From the NCBI GenBank assembly GCA_944472155.2, contig OX235271.1, positions 40,350,633 through 40,414,632 on the forward strand: a DNA stretch of 64,000 nucleotides, given 5' to 3'. Position 1 is the stretch's first letter, and every line of letters begins with the position of its first letter. Below are positions 1 through 10,022 of the stretch, in pieces. The notes beneath the pieces were generated by a model. That model worked only from the letters and a program-made list of their open reading frames with translations. It did not search any database and had not been told where the DNA came from. The translations under genes were made by a program, and so were the position numbers. The stretch comes from Trichobilharzia szidati. Taxonomy: Eukaryota > Platyhelminthes > Trematoda > Strigeidida > Schistosomatidae.

Positions 1-65
1 CGAACGGTAGTGTCACATTCTTTTGTGCTTATCAATTTTTATATGTATGTGTGGACACACGTACA

Positions 66-333
66 TAGAGAGGACCCACTGGTCTCTGTACGTTAGACCT
101 ACAGAACATATCTCAAAGTGGCTGCAACAATAAATAAAACCACTGATACAAATGATCCCGGAAATAGATGTCAAACATCATCTATAGCGAAGCACATTAT
201 AGAGACGGGTCATAAGGTCGATTTCAATAATGGCTTTAAACGCATATTTGTAACAAGTTTGGGTCACATACTTAAATTATTTGAAGACTTGGTCATAAAA
301 CCACTTAAACCTGCCTTATATATCCAAAACTAA
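66..333 (+). pseudogene. Penelope-like element, GIY-YIG endonuclease C-terminal fragment
   Basis: The translation contains the tail of a PLE endonuclease: a segment reading IAKHIIETGHKVDFN followed by FKRIF. This is the region after the GIY-YIG core where PLEs carry a conserved H and a following hydrophobic block. The upstream part (GIY-YIG core, about 66-117) is in other frames and broken. A related but different copy lies at 60,176-60,483. No ATG and no intact frame, so it is a dead fragment. It probably continues left of the window edge. PLE assignment is confident; subfamily is not determined. Confidence 0.7.
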
Positions 334-545
334 TTTGTTATTACTTTAAACCTGCCTTGGTAATCCAATTTAGAATCAAATTTCAATTTACTTCACAATT
401 TAATCAATTCCTTCTTTGTTTTTTCTTAATTCGTGACTTTGACCTGTACACAATCTGACCTGTAGTGTAATAATTCATGCTCTCTTGCCTTCTATATAAC
501 TGTGTATCACAAGTACTGGTGTGTATGTGTGTGTTTGTGTGTGAT

Positions 546-1517
546 CAGAATATCCGAAATGTGCAAAGATTAGAATTAATAGCTCTACCTATAATTAAAC
601 CGAAAATCTGGATACGTTACGTTGATGATACATTTGTAATAATTAAGAGAAGTGATTTAGAATATACTCATAAATTAATAAACAACATATTTGAAGACAT
701 CAAATTCACAAGAGATGAAGAATTAGATAACAAAATCCTATTTTTAGATGTCTTAATCAGGAGAACCAACACAGGATATTTAGAGACACAAGTATATAGA
801 AAATCAACGCACACAGATCAAGTACTCAACTATACTAGCAATAATCCAGTTACTCACAAACGAAACTGTGTGCAGGCATTGTTTGAAAGAGTTCAGACAC
901 ATTGTAGCACTCCTGAGTTGAAAAGAATGGAGGAAAATTACCTACAGACGGTCTTCAAAAAGAATGGTTATCCACAAAATTTCATCAAAAAGTGTTTAAA
1001 GCCGAATCAAAACACCAACAAGAAACCATCATCAAAGACCACAAGAAAATTCATCCAACCATACATGAGGAATATCTCTGAAATAACAGCTAGAATACTG
1101 AAACCGTTAGATATAGATATAGCACACAAACCAGTAAAATAGCTTAATTCGATATTATGCAAACCAAAAGATCCAACAGAAAAAGGAGATGAAATTAATA
1201 CCATTTACAAAATAAATTGTATGAACTGCAACAAACAATACATCGGCCAAAGTGGACGTCCCCTTCGAATCAGAATCCAAGAACATAAATCAGCCGTGAA
1301 AAGACATGATATGTATTCTCTAGTATCCATACATACAGACAATTATGGTCATCAATTTGATTGGGATAATGTCAAAATCTTAGACAGAGGAAACACGAAA
1401 AGTGCCAGAGAATTCCCAAAAGGCTGGTACTCAAGCGCAAATGCAATTAACAAACACGTTAATATAGATGAAATATACCAACTAATAAAAAGTAAATCAG
1501 GTGACCAAAAAGTTTAA
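546..1517 (+). pseudogene. Penelope-like reverse transcriptase plus GIY-YIG endonuclease, one premature stop
   Basis: This is the C-terminal half of a PLE polyprotein. The reverse transcriptase catalytic box YVDD is encoded at 618-629, followed by the palm/thumb (a FLDVLIRR strand, then a CVQALFERV helix). The endonuclease begins near 1,203 with a cysteine pair (INCMNCNKQYIG), the YIG of GIY-YIG at 1239-1247, then RPLRIRIQEH, and ends with GHQFDWDNVKIL. RT and endonuclease are in the same frame, broken only by a single TAG at 1140-1142. The 5' end is truncated next to a GT-rich microsatellite (about 519-543), so fingers and N-terminal regions are missing. The element copies RNA at the target and nicks DNA; this copy cannot do so. 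Confidence 0.85.
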
Positions 1518-1980
1518 AATCCAAGTCAATAGAAAATGGTCAATACATATGTAAAGATAGTTACCAGGAGACGCAGTTATTTCACTCATGAAGAAATTTA
1601 AATCACTTCACTTTATGCTAAATATGGCGCTGAAGATGTTGTCCAGAAGGACCACGAAAGCTTCGCAACTAAACCAACCAGCCCAGAGAACACTTTTAAT
1701 TGCAAATCATCCACCTGAGCTACAAATCTTCTCTATTATTTCAATATCCGAAATGTGTTGCGCAAATACAGTGCACACATTTCAGATACACTACATCTTC
1801 TTCTTGTGATGTCGAAATTCATAAAGGGAACTAATTGCTATAAACAATTTCAACTTCAAAATTGAACTATGATTAGATAATCACCTGGAACTGTGTAAAT
1901 TACCAGTCGTAAATTTAATTGCTTATTTCGATCGAACTGGATCACTCTCAGTGACCAGTTAATCTGTATCACTTCAATAT
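1518..1980 (+). mobile_element. 3' non-coding tail of the preceding PLE
   Basis: No coding sequence. The segment follows the PLE stop codon and includes a hammerhead-like block at 1617-1661. A CGAAATTCATAAAGGGAAC-type motif at about 1,813-1,831 resembles sequence near other PLE ends in this window (about 56,300 and, inverted, about 61,070). This supports its being PLE terminal sequence. The exact 3' end was not located. Confidence 0.5.
1617..1661 (+). ncRNA. hammerhead-like ribozyme motif in PLE tail (probably degenerate)
   Basis: The order of elements is that of a type I hammerhead: GCU at 1617-1619 and AGC at 1659-1661 can form a 3-bp stem III. A CTGAAGA core (one change from CTGATGA) lies at 1630-1636. 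A GTCC-AGAA-GGAC hairpin at 1641-1652 can be stem II, and GAAA lies at 1656-1659. Hammerheads in PLE terminal repeats are described in the literature. Only 9 nt separate the putative cleavage site from the core, so stem I would be very weak. Activity is doubtful. Confidence 0.3.
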
Positions 1981-2981
1981 GATCTCATCTCCATTCGAAT
2001 ATGTTCATATACCTAATTGGATATTATTATTTTTTTAAATATGACTAGATGCTAATTTCCTGTAATAGAGCGTTAGAAAACAAAATCTCAAAGAGACTCA
2101 TTGGACTGCTTGCGCTCACTTGCTCACACACACACACACACAAAATCATTTTACACTACTCATATATATATGTATATAAATAGCATAACAGTCATCTACT
2201 CTGGATAATCACAACATAGATTACCTGAACATTGTTCTATCATATAATTTTCTTTTTGTTTTTCAATAATTATTGTGTTGTGTTGTTTCTTTCTATTCTT
2301 CTTTTTTACTAATGCATTTTTGCTAAATACGTAAACAAGAAATAGGAGATATGAGAAATACAAAATACAAAATAGGGGAAATCGTTTAATCACTCTTAAA
2401 TCTGGAATGGGATAATGCAGAAACACATCTCTATTTCAGGTGAAGTGAATTACCCATTTATTTACTTTTTTTATTTTGTTAAACTGTATTAATCAACAAT
2501 TTTTTGCTTATTTGTCATTTTAATTATTTATTTATTTATTCATTCATTCATTCATTTGTGTGTCAAAATAGAGTACTAATCAACTAGCAGTTATTCATTG
2601 AAGTAAACACACTTAGTCAGTTTTTTATTTCGATTTACTAATAAGCTACAATTACAATTGCACTGATTTCAAGACATTTGTTAGGTATACAAGTGATAGT
2701 TGTATGTACACTGGATATATATACATATATATATATATATTGTGATGCATGGTTGGAAAGGATAGATTTGAACTATACTTGTAACATATACGTAACTGTT
2801 GATGAAATATAAGGTGGATCATGGTCGAAAACCCTGTTTTGAAAAATTAGAGAAAGAACTGCCAGGTATCCTGCACCGACTAGGCATGATTATTCATTCA
2901 GTGGACGCAATTGTAAAATCTTAACTCAAATATAACCAACTTATCTTCATATAAAGTAAGATATTTGAATAATAATGAAAT
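1981..2981. other. non-coding stretch with microsatellites
   Basis: No supportable gene. It contains a short CA run at about 2128-2141, a TTTA/ATTC-rich patch at 2525-2556 and a TA run at 2712-2741. Open frames here are short and show no recognisable motif. Confidence 0.6.
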
Positions 2982-2991
2982 ATCTAAAGAT

Positions 2992-4200
2992 CGTGACTGA
3001 ACAAAGCTTGGAATGGCAGTCACCTCTCTATCTCAACTTCATCGACTTTGAAAAGGCCTTCGACAGCGTCGATCGAGAGGTGCTTTGGCAATTACTTCGC
3101 TACTACGGGGTGCCACCGAAAATTATCTATTTCACCCAACAGTTGTACGACAATGCTGAATGCCAAGTAATCCACAACGGGAAACTTACGGAATCCTTCG
3201 AAGTGAGGATAGGAGTAAGATAAGGCTGTCTACTATCGCCAATGATTTTCCTGATTGCAGTAGACTGGATAATGCGACAGTCAGCGGGCAACCAGGAAAC
3301 AGGCATAAGATGAACCCTTACAAAAAGCTTGGAGGATCTCCGATGATGACATATGTCTGATTTCTCACAAACTGGAAGATATGCAAGTGAAAAGCAACAA
3401 GTTGGCAGAAGAAACATCAAAGATAGGACTTCATGTGAACATAGAGAAAACAGAGGTGATGAAGATTCCTGGGCCACACCACCAAAAGCAACAACAACAA
3501 CAGACAACAATCAGCATAAATGGGAGGAACCTGAAAGAAACAACCTCTTTTACCCAACTGGGAAGCATCGTTTCAACCACAGGCAAACGGAACTGACGAG
3601 GATATCAAAGTAAGAATCGGAAAAGCAAGACAAGCTTTCACTACTCTCAAGTCTGTGTGGAGATCAACAGCACTCAGCATGAAAATGAGAATAAGATCCG
3701 AATTTTCAACTCCAATGTGAAGTCAGTGCTACTCACCATACGGATCAGAGACTTGCACTGCGCGTCATAAAGAGCATCTCAAACAAACTACAGACCTTCA
3801 TCAACAGTTGTCTTCGCTCAATACTCAAGATCAGATGGCCGGCCATAAAGGATCAACAACAGAGATCTCTGGCAATGAGCCAACCAACTCAGCAGGAACC
3901 GATTGTGAAACAAATAGGCAGGAAGAAATGGAGATGGATTGGCTGGCCATACTCTGAGGAAACAATCCATCAAGTGACATCACTAGACAAGCCATTGCTC
4001 GAGTGGAACCCGAAAGGGAAGCGGCGAGTTGGTCGTCAGTGCGAAGGCGGGGTGACTTGGAGGAGGTGATGTGAAGAGGAGATGAAAGCGTTTGGGAAGA
4101 CTTGTAGTCAGGTGAAGACTCTAGCAGAGAACAGAACGCAATGGAGACGCACGGCTGAAGCCCTATGTTCCTCTAGGAATTAAAGGAAACAATAATAATA
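2992..4200 (+). mobile_element. 5'-truncated RTE (SR2-like) LINE with 10-bp target-site duplication
   Basis: Flanking direct repeats ATCTAAAGAT at 2982-2991 and 4201-4210 delimit the insertion. It begins inside the reverse transcriptase (NFIDFEKAFDSVDRE, the conserved RTE palm motif) and runs through the C-terminal tail (about 3,900-4,070). It ends in a short CAATAATAATAAT tail, as RTE elements do. The frame is broken: a TAA interrupts GVRQGC near 3,222 and a 3-nt loss removes part of the catalytic FADD box near 3,340. The same family occurs at 7.1-10.0 kb (minus), 61.75-62.54 kb (plus) and from 63.8 kb (minus). SR2-like naming is from remembered family features. Confidence 0.9.
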
Positions 4201-4849
4201 ATCTAAAGATTCTTCTGGGATATACCTTCATACATATTTTGGTGAACTGGATTATGCGGCACACAATACGTAGGAAGCAAGAAGACAGGAATACGTTGGA
4301 CCACCGATAAGAAAACTGTAGAAGATCTGGATTTCTCGCGTGGATGATTTGTGTTTAATATCACACAACCTTGAAGACTTGCAGGCGAGAAGCAATATAC
4401 TGTCAGGATAAACAGCTGGGGAAGACAGGACTGCAGGTGGGCATGGAGAAGGTGGAGATGGGGGTGATGAAAATAAATAAACAACCAACCAAACAACAGC
4501 AACAAGAACCAGCATCAGTCACCATCAACGGGAGAGATTCGAAAGAGACTACTTACTTCACTATGTAGGAAGCACGGTTTCAATCACATCCAGTTGGAAT
4601 GGATGAAGACGTCAAAGGTGGCCAGAACTGGAGAGGTGAGATACACATTCATCAACCTGAAACAAGTTTGGAAATCTTCCGCACTCCGCCTCAGCATGAA
4701 GAACGAGATTTAGATTTTCAACAAAAATGTGAAGGCAGACAGTCCATCTGTATGAATCAGATACTTCACAGACAGTTATTGGATCCATTAAATGTTTCGA
4801 GGCATACCGACGTTGGACTGCGCATAACTGACTCCAGGTAAGTTTCTCA
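4201..4849 (+). pseudogene. older, diverged RTE reverse transcriptase remnant
   Basis: Translation in shifting frames matches the RTE copies nearby in order: DWIMR, a LEDLQAR-like stretch, GLQVGMEKVE, SVTINGRDSKET, then GMDEDVK. The catalytic aspartates are lost. It is much more diverged than the copy ending at 4200, which abuts it. It therefore represents an older insertion, and the younger element landed at its edge. Confidence 0.65.
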
Positions 4850-5440
4850 GATATTAGTGGGTGAATGAGCAGACTGAAATGTTTTTCTAAAATTCAAATG
4901 GCGGATTGATTGTGACACGGCATTACCCTTGTATTGTATGTATACAGTAAGTTATGGTATGTTGGCCAATGGACTCTGGCAGATGTCTGGGTATGTTGAG
5001 AGGCTCCTAGGGGTAGTGCCGTACATCTGTAAAATTATTCAAATTGGTATGTCTGAGGAGCCGAAAAGCTTTGGACAACATCCGTGTCCATGCTACTCAA
5101 CTTGTATCGCCTACTGGGCCATCCTTGGCTTTATGCAGAGTACGGGGCTCTGGTGGTTATGGGAAGCCATACAAGTGAGAGGGCCGGGGCCTTGAGAGCG
5201 GTATCTCGGCTAACGGATGGCCGTTCTCAGTTGGTAATCCTCAACGTGATCATAGGTTGGCACCCTATGGTCGGCCAGCTGAGAATGGTATCCTGTGGGT
5301 AGTGGATTGGCGGTCGGGATCTTGCCATTCAAGAGGCCGGTGAGGCGGTCTCTACGCGCAATGTCCCTGGTTAGATGTTCTGGTATTGACGCGGGAAGGA
5401 TTTCCAACAGTTTGCAGACTTTTATAAGCACCTGACTTTG
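4850..5440. repeat. unclassified GC-richer insert splitting the old RTE copy
   Basis: The RTE homology stops near 4,850 and resumes near 5,441 with the C-terminal domain. The 590 bp between are GC-richer than the surroundings and have no recognisable protein; the open frames at 5,084-5,302 and 5,210-5,431 look fortuitous. The placement suggests an independent insertion, possibly a SINE-like or gene-derived segment. No clear target duplication was found. Confidence 0.4.
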
Positions 5441-5826
5441 GTGGCTCCATACTGAAGATCAAATAGCCAGCCTGCCAGAAAGGATTAACAACAAAAAACC
5501 CGGACTGAGAGCAAATCAACCAAGAGCCGATAACTCAGCCAATATGCAGAAAAAATGGAGATGAATTGGGCACACGCTGAGGAGACGGTTAAATGACATT
5601 ACTCATCAGCTCATTGCTGGAGTAACACTTAAATGGGAAGCAACAAGGAGGTCATCCGAGGGTGACGTGAACGGGGTCACGTGAGGAGGAGATTGGAGAC
5701 AACGAGCAATCATGAGGCCAGTTGAATAGGACCGCAGACAATCGGACGAAATGGGAATGTCCTTCTGAAGACCAATTTCCAACTTGGAAACCAAAGGAAC
5801 AATAAAATAATAAAGAGATAGTATTT
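5441..5826 (+). pseudogene. C-terminal tail of the old RTE copy
   Basis: Broken frames contain KKWR-IGHTLRRRLNDITHQ and a WEATRRSSEG stretch. These match the basic C-terminal tail of RTE polyproteins (compare RKKWRWIGW at about 3,927 in the younger copy). It ends with GGAACAATAAAATAATAAAG, an RTE-type tail. It completes the remnant that starts at 4,201. Confidence 0.6.
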
Positions 5827-7105
5827 TAAGATTATTCTAGGATATAACGTAGTACAGATTTTGCTTGCATACATTTAATCGGAGGAGACTGAAGATGAAA
5901 GTAATACATCATAAAATACCTGCCGAAGTTTATTCGTTTCTATTCCCAGTGGAATATAAGGCTTTGAGCTAGAGCTTTGAAGTTTCAGCAGGGTTGCTTC
6001 TTTTACGGGGTAGGCTCGCAAGTTTCACACCCATTGTTTCATCCCTCACAGGCCTACTAAGCTACACGCAACGTTTAGTTGTCAGTCAGCTGAAGATTGA
6101 ACCCTGTCCATGTGTGTGATTCGTGAGTATTCTCCTACCGAACCACAGGTGCAAAGTCTGCTGAAATTATATATATATATATAAGTTTCATCTATTTAGC
6201 CTCTTCAGCACTTATCACTAAGTGGACACAGCATCTCCTGTGAAGCTTACTAATCTAAAGCGGACGAAACACACACTTCCAAAATATTACGGCATATGTA
6301 GGAAAATGAAGCACTAAGTTTTCGTGTTGACATTCTATGGCTCAAGCAATGACTCCAGTGTCAACATCCTTGTCTTTTTCAAAGTTACCTGCATAAGTTA
6401 TCACATTTTCAATTATAACTCTACTTTTAATTACATTCTATTAAGCATGGCATTCTAAATTGCATGCAGATAATTACTATCTGCACAATGTGTAAGTCTT
6501 TTAATAAGTCTGATATTCTGCCAAATAGCTAAATTAATCAGAATAAATATAACAAATTGGTTACAACAGGTTTTTGAATTTCTACGGATGAAGTTCGAAC
6601 ATTCTCTTAGTTTAGTTCATATGCATGAATCTGATTGCATTTTACGCAAACAAAGCTTTCATCATTACCTGTAATATTATCAGGTGTTGATATGTAGGGA
6701 TTTTATTGGTAACAGGACTAACTCTGAGCTGAAATGAGTAAGAGAACCATTGAAATGGCACCAAGGGGTACTGAACAGCTGCTTTTTCCTAGTTTTAGAA
6801 TCTTCAGCAGCACACCTCTATTGGGGTTTCAGCCCAGGACCCTACAGTTACAAGGCTAGCTAACTGACCATTCAGCAGCTGGGACTCAACCTAATAGTTC
6901 GTGAATTCCAACTGCTGCCGATTGGTGATATATAATTTGTGCAACTACAAATCAGCGCCAGAGTTGAGTAACTGGGTCACAGTAATCCCTGTTGGTCTTT
7001 CAATGGTTCTGTAACTGATGTCAGCTTCTGATCAGTCCTTTAGCCAATAATATTGTTTGATTACAGTTATTATATCACTGAAATTTTAGGTCTATTCATA
7101 TGGTC
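5827..7105. other. intergenic stretch without supportable genes
   Basis: No coding signal. It holds a short AT microsatellite at about 6,166-6,182. A tRNA-like segment reads on the minus strand at about 6,815-6,895, with an A-box-like TGGTCAGTTAGCTAG and a B-box-like GGGCTGAAACC. It could be a decayed SINE head but is too weak to call. Confidence 0.5.
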
Positions 7106-7723
7106 GAGTGACATAACCGTATTTATTATTATTATTGTTTCCTTTAAATCCTACAGGAACATAGGACTTCAGCCGTGCGTCTCCATTGCGTTCTGTTCTC
7201 TGCTGGAGTCTCCACCTGGCTCCATGTCAACTCACACGTTTTCATCTCCTCTTCACATGACCTCCCCCAAGTCACCCTCACCCTCACTCTGACGACCAAC
7301 TCGCCGCTTCCCTTTCGGGGTCCACCCGAGCGATGGCTTGTCTCGTGATGTCACTTGATAGATTCCTCAGAGTATGGCCAGCCAATCCATCTCCATTTCT
7401 TCCTGCCTATTTGTTTCACAATCAGTTCCTGGTTGGTTTGCTCATTGCCAGAGATCCCTGTTGTTGATCCTTTATGGCCGGCCATCTGATATTGAGTACT
7501 GAGCGAATACAACTGTTAATGAAAAACTGTAGTTTGTTTGAGATGCTCTTTATGACGCGCAGTGCAAGTCTCTGATCCATATAGTGAGCAGCACTGACTT
7601 CACACTGGAGTTGAAAATCCGGATCTTATCTTCGTTTTCATGCTGAGTGCTGTTGACCTCCACACAGACTTGAGAGTAGTGAAAGCTTGTCTTGCTTTTC
7701 CGATTCTTGCTTTGATATCCTCG

Positions 7724-8302
7724 TCAGTTCCGTTTGCCTGTGGTTGAAACGATGCTTCCCAGTTGGGTAAAAGAGGTTGTTTCTTTCAGGTTCCTCCCAT
7801 TTATGCTGATTGTTGTCTGTTGTTGTTGTTGCTTTTGGTGGTGTGGCCCAGGAATCTTCATCACCTCTGTTTTCTCTATGTTCACATGAAGTCCTATCTT
7901 TGATGTTTCTTCTGCCAACTTGTTGCTTTCCGCTTGCATATCTTCCAGTTTGTGGGAAATCAGACATATATCATCATTGACGAAGTCCAGATCCTCCAAG
8001 TTTGTTGTGTGAGTCCATTTTATGCCTGTTTCCTCGTTGCCCGCTGTTTGTCGCATTATCCAGTCTACTGCAATCAGGAAAATCATTGGCGATAGTAGGC
8101 AGCCAGATTGTCTTACTCCTGTCCTCACTTCGAAGGATTCCTTGAGTTTCCTGTTGTGGATTACTTGGCATGCAGCATTGTCGTTCAGCTGTTGGATGAG
8201 ATGTATAATTGTCGGTGGCTCCCCGTAGTAGCGAAGTAGTTTCCAAATCACCTCTCGATCGACGCTGTCGAAGGCCTTTTCAAAGTCGATGAAGTTGAGC
8301 AA
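7724..8302 (-). pseudogene. RTE reverse transcriptase palm and C-terminal part
   Basis: This is the frame-shifted continuation of the polyprotein. NFIDFEKAFDSVDRE is the first palm aspartate motif, and GVRQSGCLLSP has an extra residue compared with the usual GVRQGCLLSP. The catalytic box reads FVNDD where the family has FADD. The region ends with a Gln-rich loop and LGS(I/T)VSTTG. The catalytic box and GVRQG motif are both altered, so the enzyme is dead independently of the frameshift. The remaining tail (7,140-7,723) is present in shifting frames. Confidence 0.88.
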
Positions 8303-8320
8303 GAGAGCTGACTACCATTC

Positions 8321-10006
8321 CTAGCTGTGTTCAACGATGATACGTAGTGATGCCATCTGATCAATGCATGACTTGTTTCTCCTGAATCCAGCCTGTTCTG
8401 GTCGAAGTTTTTCATCCAGGGCATGTTTGATTCTCTCCAGGCTGGTGTGGCTTAGTATTTTGCTTGGGATGGACAGGAGCATAATTCGGTGCCAGTTCTT
8501 GCACTGACTTAAGTCTCCTTTCTTCCGCAGTTTGAATAAGTATCCTTTCTTCCAATCCTCGGGTACTTTGCCTTCTTTCCACACATTCTCCAGTAGTGGC
8601 GTCATCAAGTCCGCTGTTGTCTCTGTGTCCGTTTTCAATGCTTCTGCTGGGATTCCATCTGGTCCTGCTGCTTTTCCAGCTTTTAGCATCTTGATTGCCT
8701 TCAGGACTTCTGACTTCGTCGGGAGGTTGGTGTTCACTAGTAGCTCTGTCTCCGTTGTTGGTATTGTTGGGCGCGTTGTAGGTGGTGGTCGATTTAGGAG
8801 TCTTTTGAAGTGTTCAGCCCAGTGTTTCCTTTGCTCCACTTCTTTGTTGAGTGACTTTCCATTGTCATCCTTCACCGGCTTGATTTGTGTCAAACTTTTG
8901 CCCGATAGGTACCTTGTTGTTTGGTAGAGTGTTGCGAGGTCTCCTTTGCCTGCAGCTTGTTCTGCTTCACTTGCCATCGTTTCATAGTACTTTCTTTTGT
9001 CTTCTCTGGCACTCTTCTTTACTCTTTTGTTCAGTGTATTGTAGCTTGCGTTCAAATCCTGTTTTTGTTGCTCATCGGTGCACTGGAGAATCTTTTGTTT
9101 CACCATCCCTCTCTCTTCTATCAGTCTCCAAGTGTCCGTAGTGAGCCACTGTTTGTCCTGTCTCTTCTTTCTGCCTAGAACTCCCAGGCATGTTTGACTC
9201 CATACTGTCTTCAAGTTGTTCCAGTGCATTTCGACGCTGACCTCTTCGCCAGTGTTGATTTGTGTCTCGGCTTTGTCTTTTATGCTTGCAGTGAAGATGT
9301 CCTTTGTGTCCTGGTCCTTCAGTTTTTGAGTGTTGAACTTGGCTTGTGGTCTATCAGCAGCTCCTGCTTCTCTGAAAGCTTTTAATTCGATTTGGATTTT
9401 CCCTTGTACGAGATAGTGGTCTGAGCCAATGTCTGCTCCTCTTCTTACTTTTGTGTCCAGCAAGCTGCGCCTCCACTTCCTTGAGATTGAGATGAAGTCG
9501 ATTTGGTTTTTTGTTCGCCCATCTGGTGACAGCCATGTAGCCTTGTGGATATCCTTGTGTTTGTATACGCTGCCACCAATCACTAGTTCATTGAAGGCGC
9601 AGAAGTCGGCGAAGAGTTCTCCGTTTTCATGCATTTCTCCGAGAGCTTCTCTACCCATGATGAGTTCCCTTCCTGTGTTGTCTGATCCCATTTGGGCGTT
9701 CGTGTCTCCCATTAGTATTTTAATGTCGCCGACTGGAGTATTGTCCATTGTTGCCTGTAGTTGTCTGTAGAATTCTTCTTTGTTTTCGAGGTCTGCGTTG
9801 TTTTTCGGTGCATAGCATTGTATAATTGACACTTTCCTTCCTTTGGAGTTGAATCTGGCGGTTATTATTCTGGGCGAGATCGCCTCCCATTGCATCAGGG
9901 TCTTAGTTGCCGTTGGTGACATCATGATAGCCACGCCCTCGGTGTGTGAGTGGTCATCTTCCGGGTGACCGGAGTAGATCACTGATTCACTCGTTGACAA
10001 TTTAGT
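8321..10006 (-). pseudogene. RTE endonuclease and N-terminal reverse transcriptase
   Basis: About 560 residues are open. The APE (exonuclease III-like) endonuclease shows QCYAP, LMGDTNAQMG (GD-N catalytic motif), TWLSPDGRTKNQIDFI and the GSDH catalytic His motif. A linker follows, then the RT start with GKAAGPDGIPAE (finger motif), PEDWKKG and RPEQAGFRRNKSC. The frame is lost near 8,310, just before the palm. The apparent start Met at 10,015 lies in the target-site duplication, not in the element, so this is a truncated polyprotein and not a native start. Confidence 0.9.
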
Positions 10007-10022
10007 GAGTGACATTACCGTA

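Larger units (their letters stand above)
7122..10006 (-). mobile_element. long RTE (SR2-like) LINE copy with 16-bp target-site duplication
   Basis: The element is bounded by GAGTGACAT(A/T)ACCGTA at 7106-7121 and 10007-10022 (15 of 16 identical). It runs 5' to 3' on the minus strand: APE endonuclease, linker, reverse transcriptase, C-terminal tail and an AATAAT-type 3' end at about 7,122-7,140. It is 2,885 bp long and lacks the APE N-terminus, so it is 5'-truncated. It is the most complete LINE in the window and the reference for the three shorter copies. Confidence 0.92.

Noticed and set aside
4929..5302. Hydrophobic plus-strand frames as a membrane protein
   Set aside because: Two overlapping frames are equally open, neither has a recognisable pattern, and the segment behaves as an insert within an RTE remnant.
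8532..9770. Plus-strand open frames of 60-131 codons
   Set aside because: They are antisense shadows of the minus-strand RTE polyprotein and have no domain of their own.
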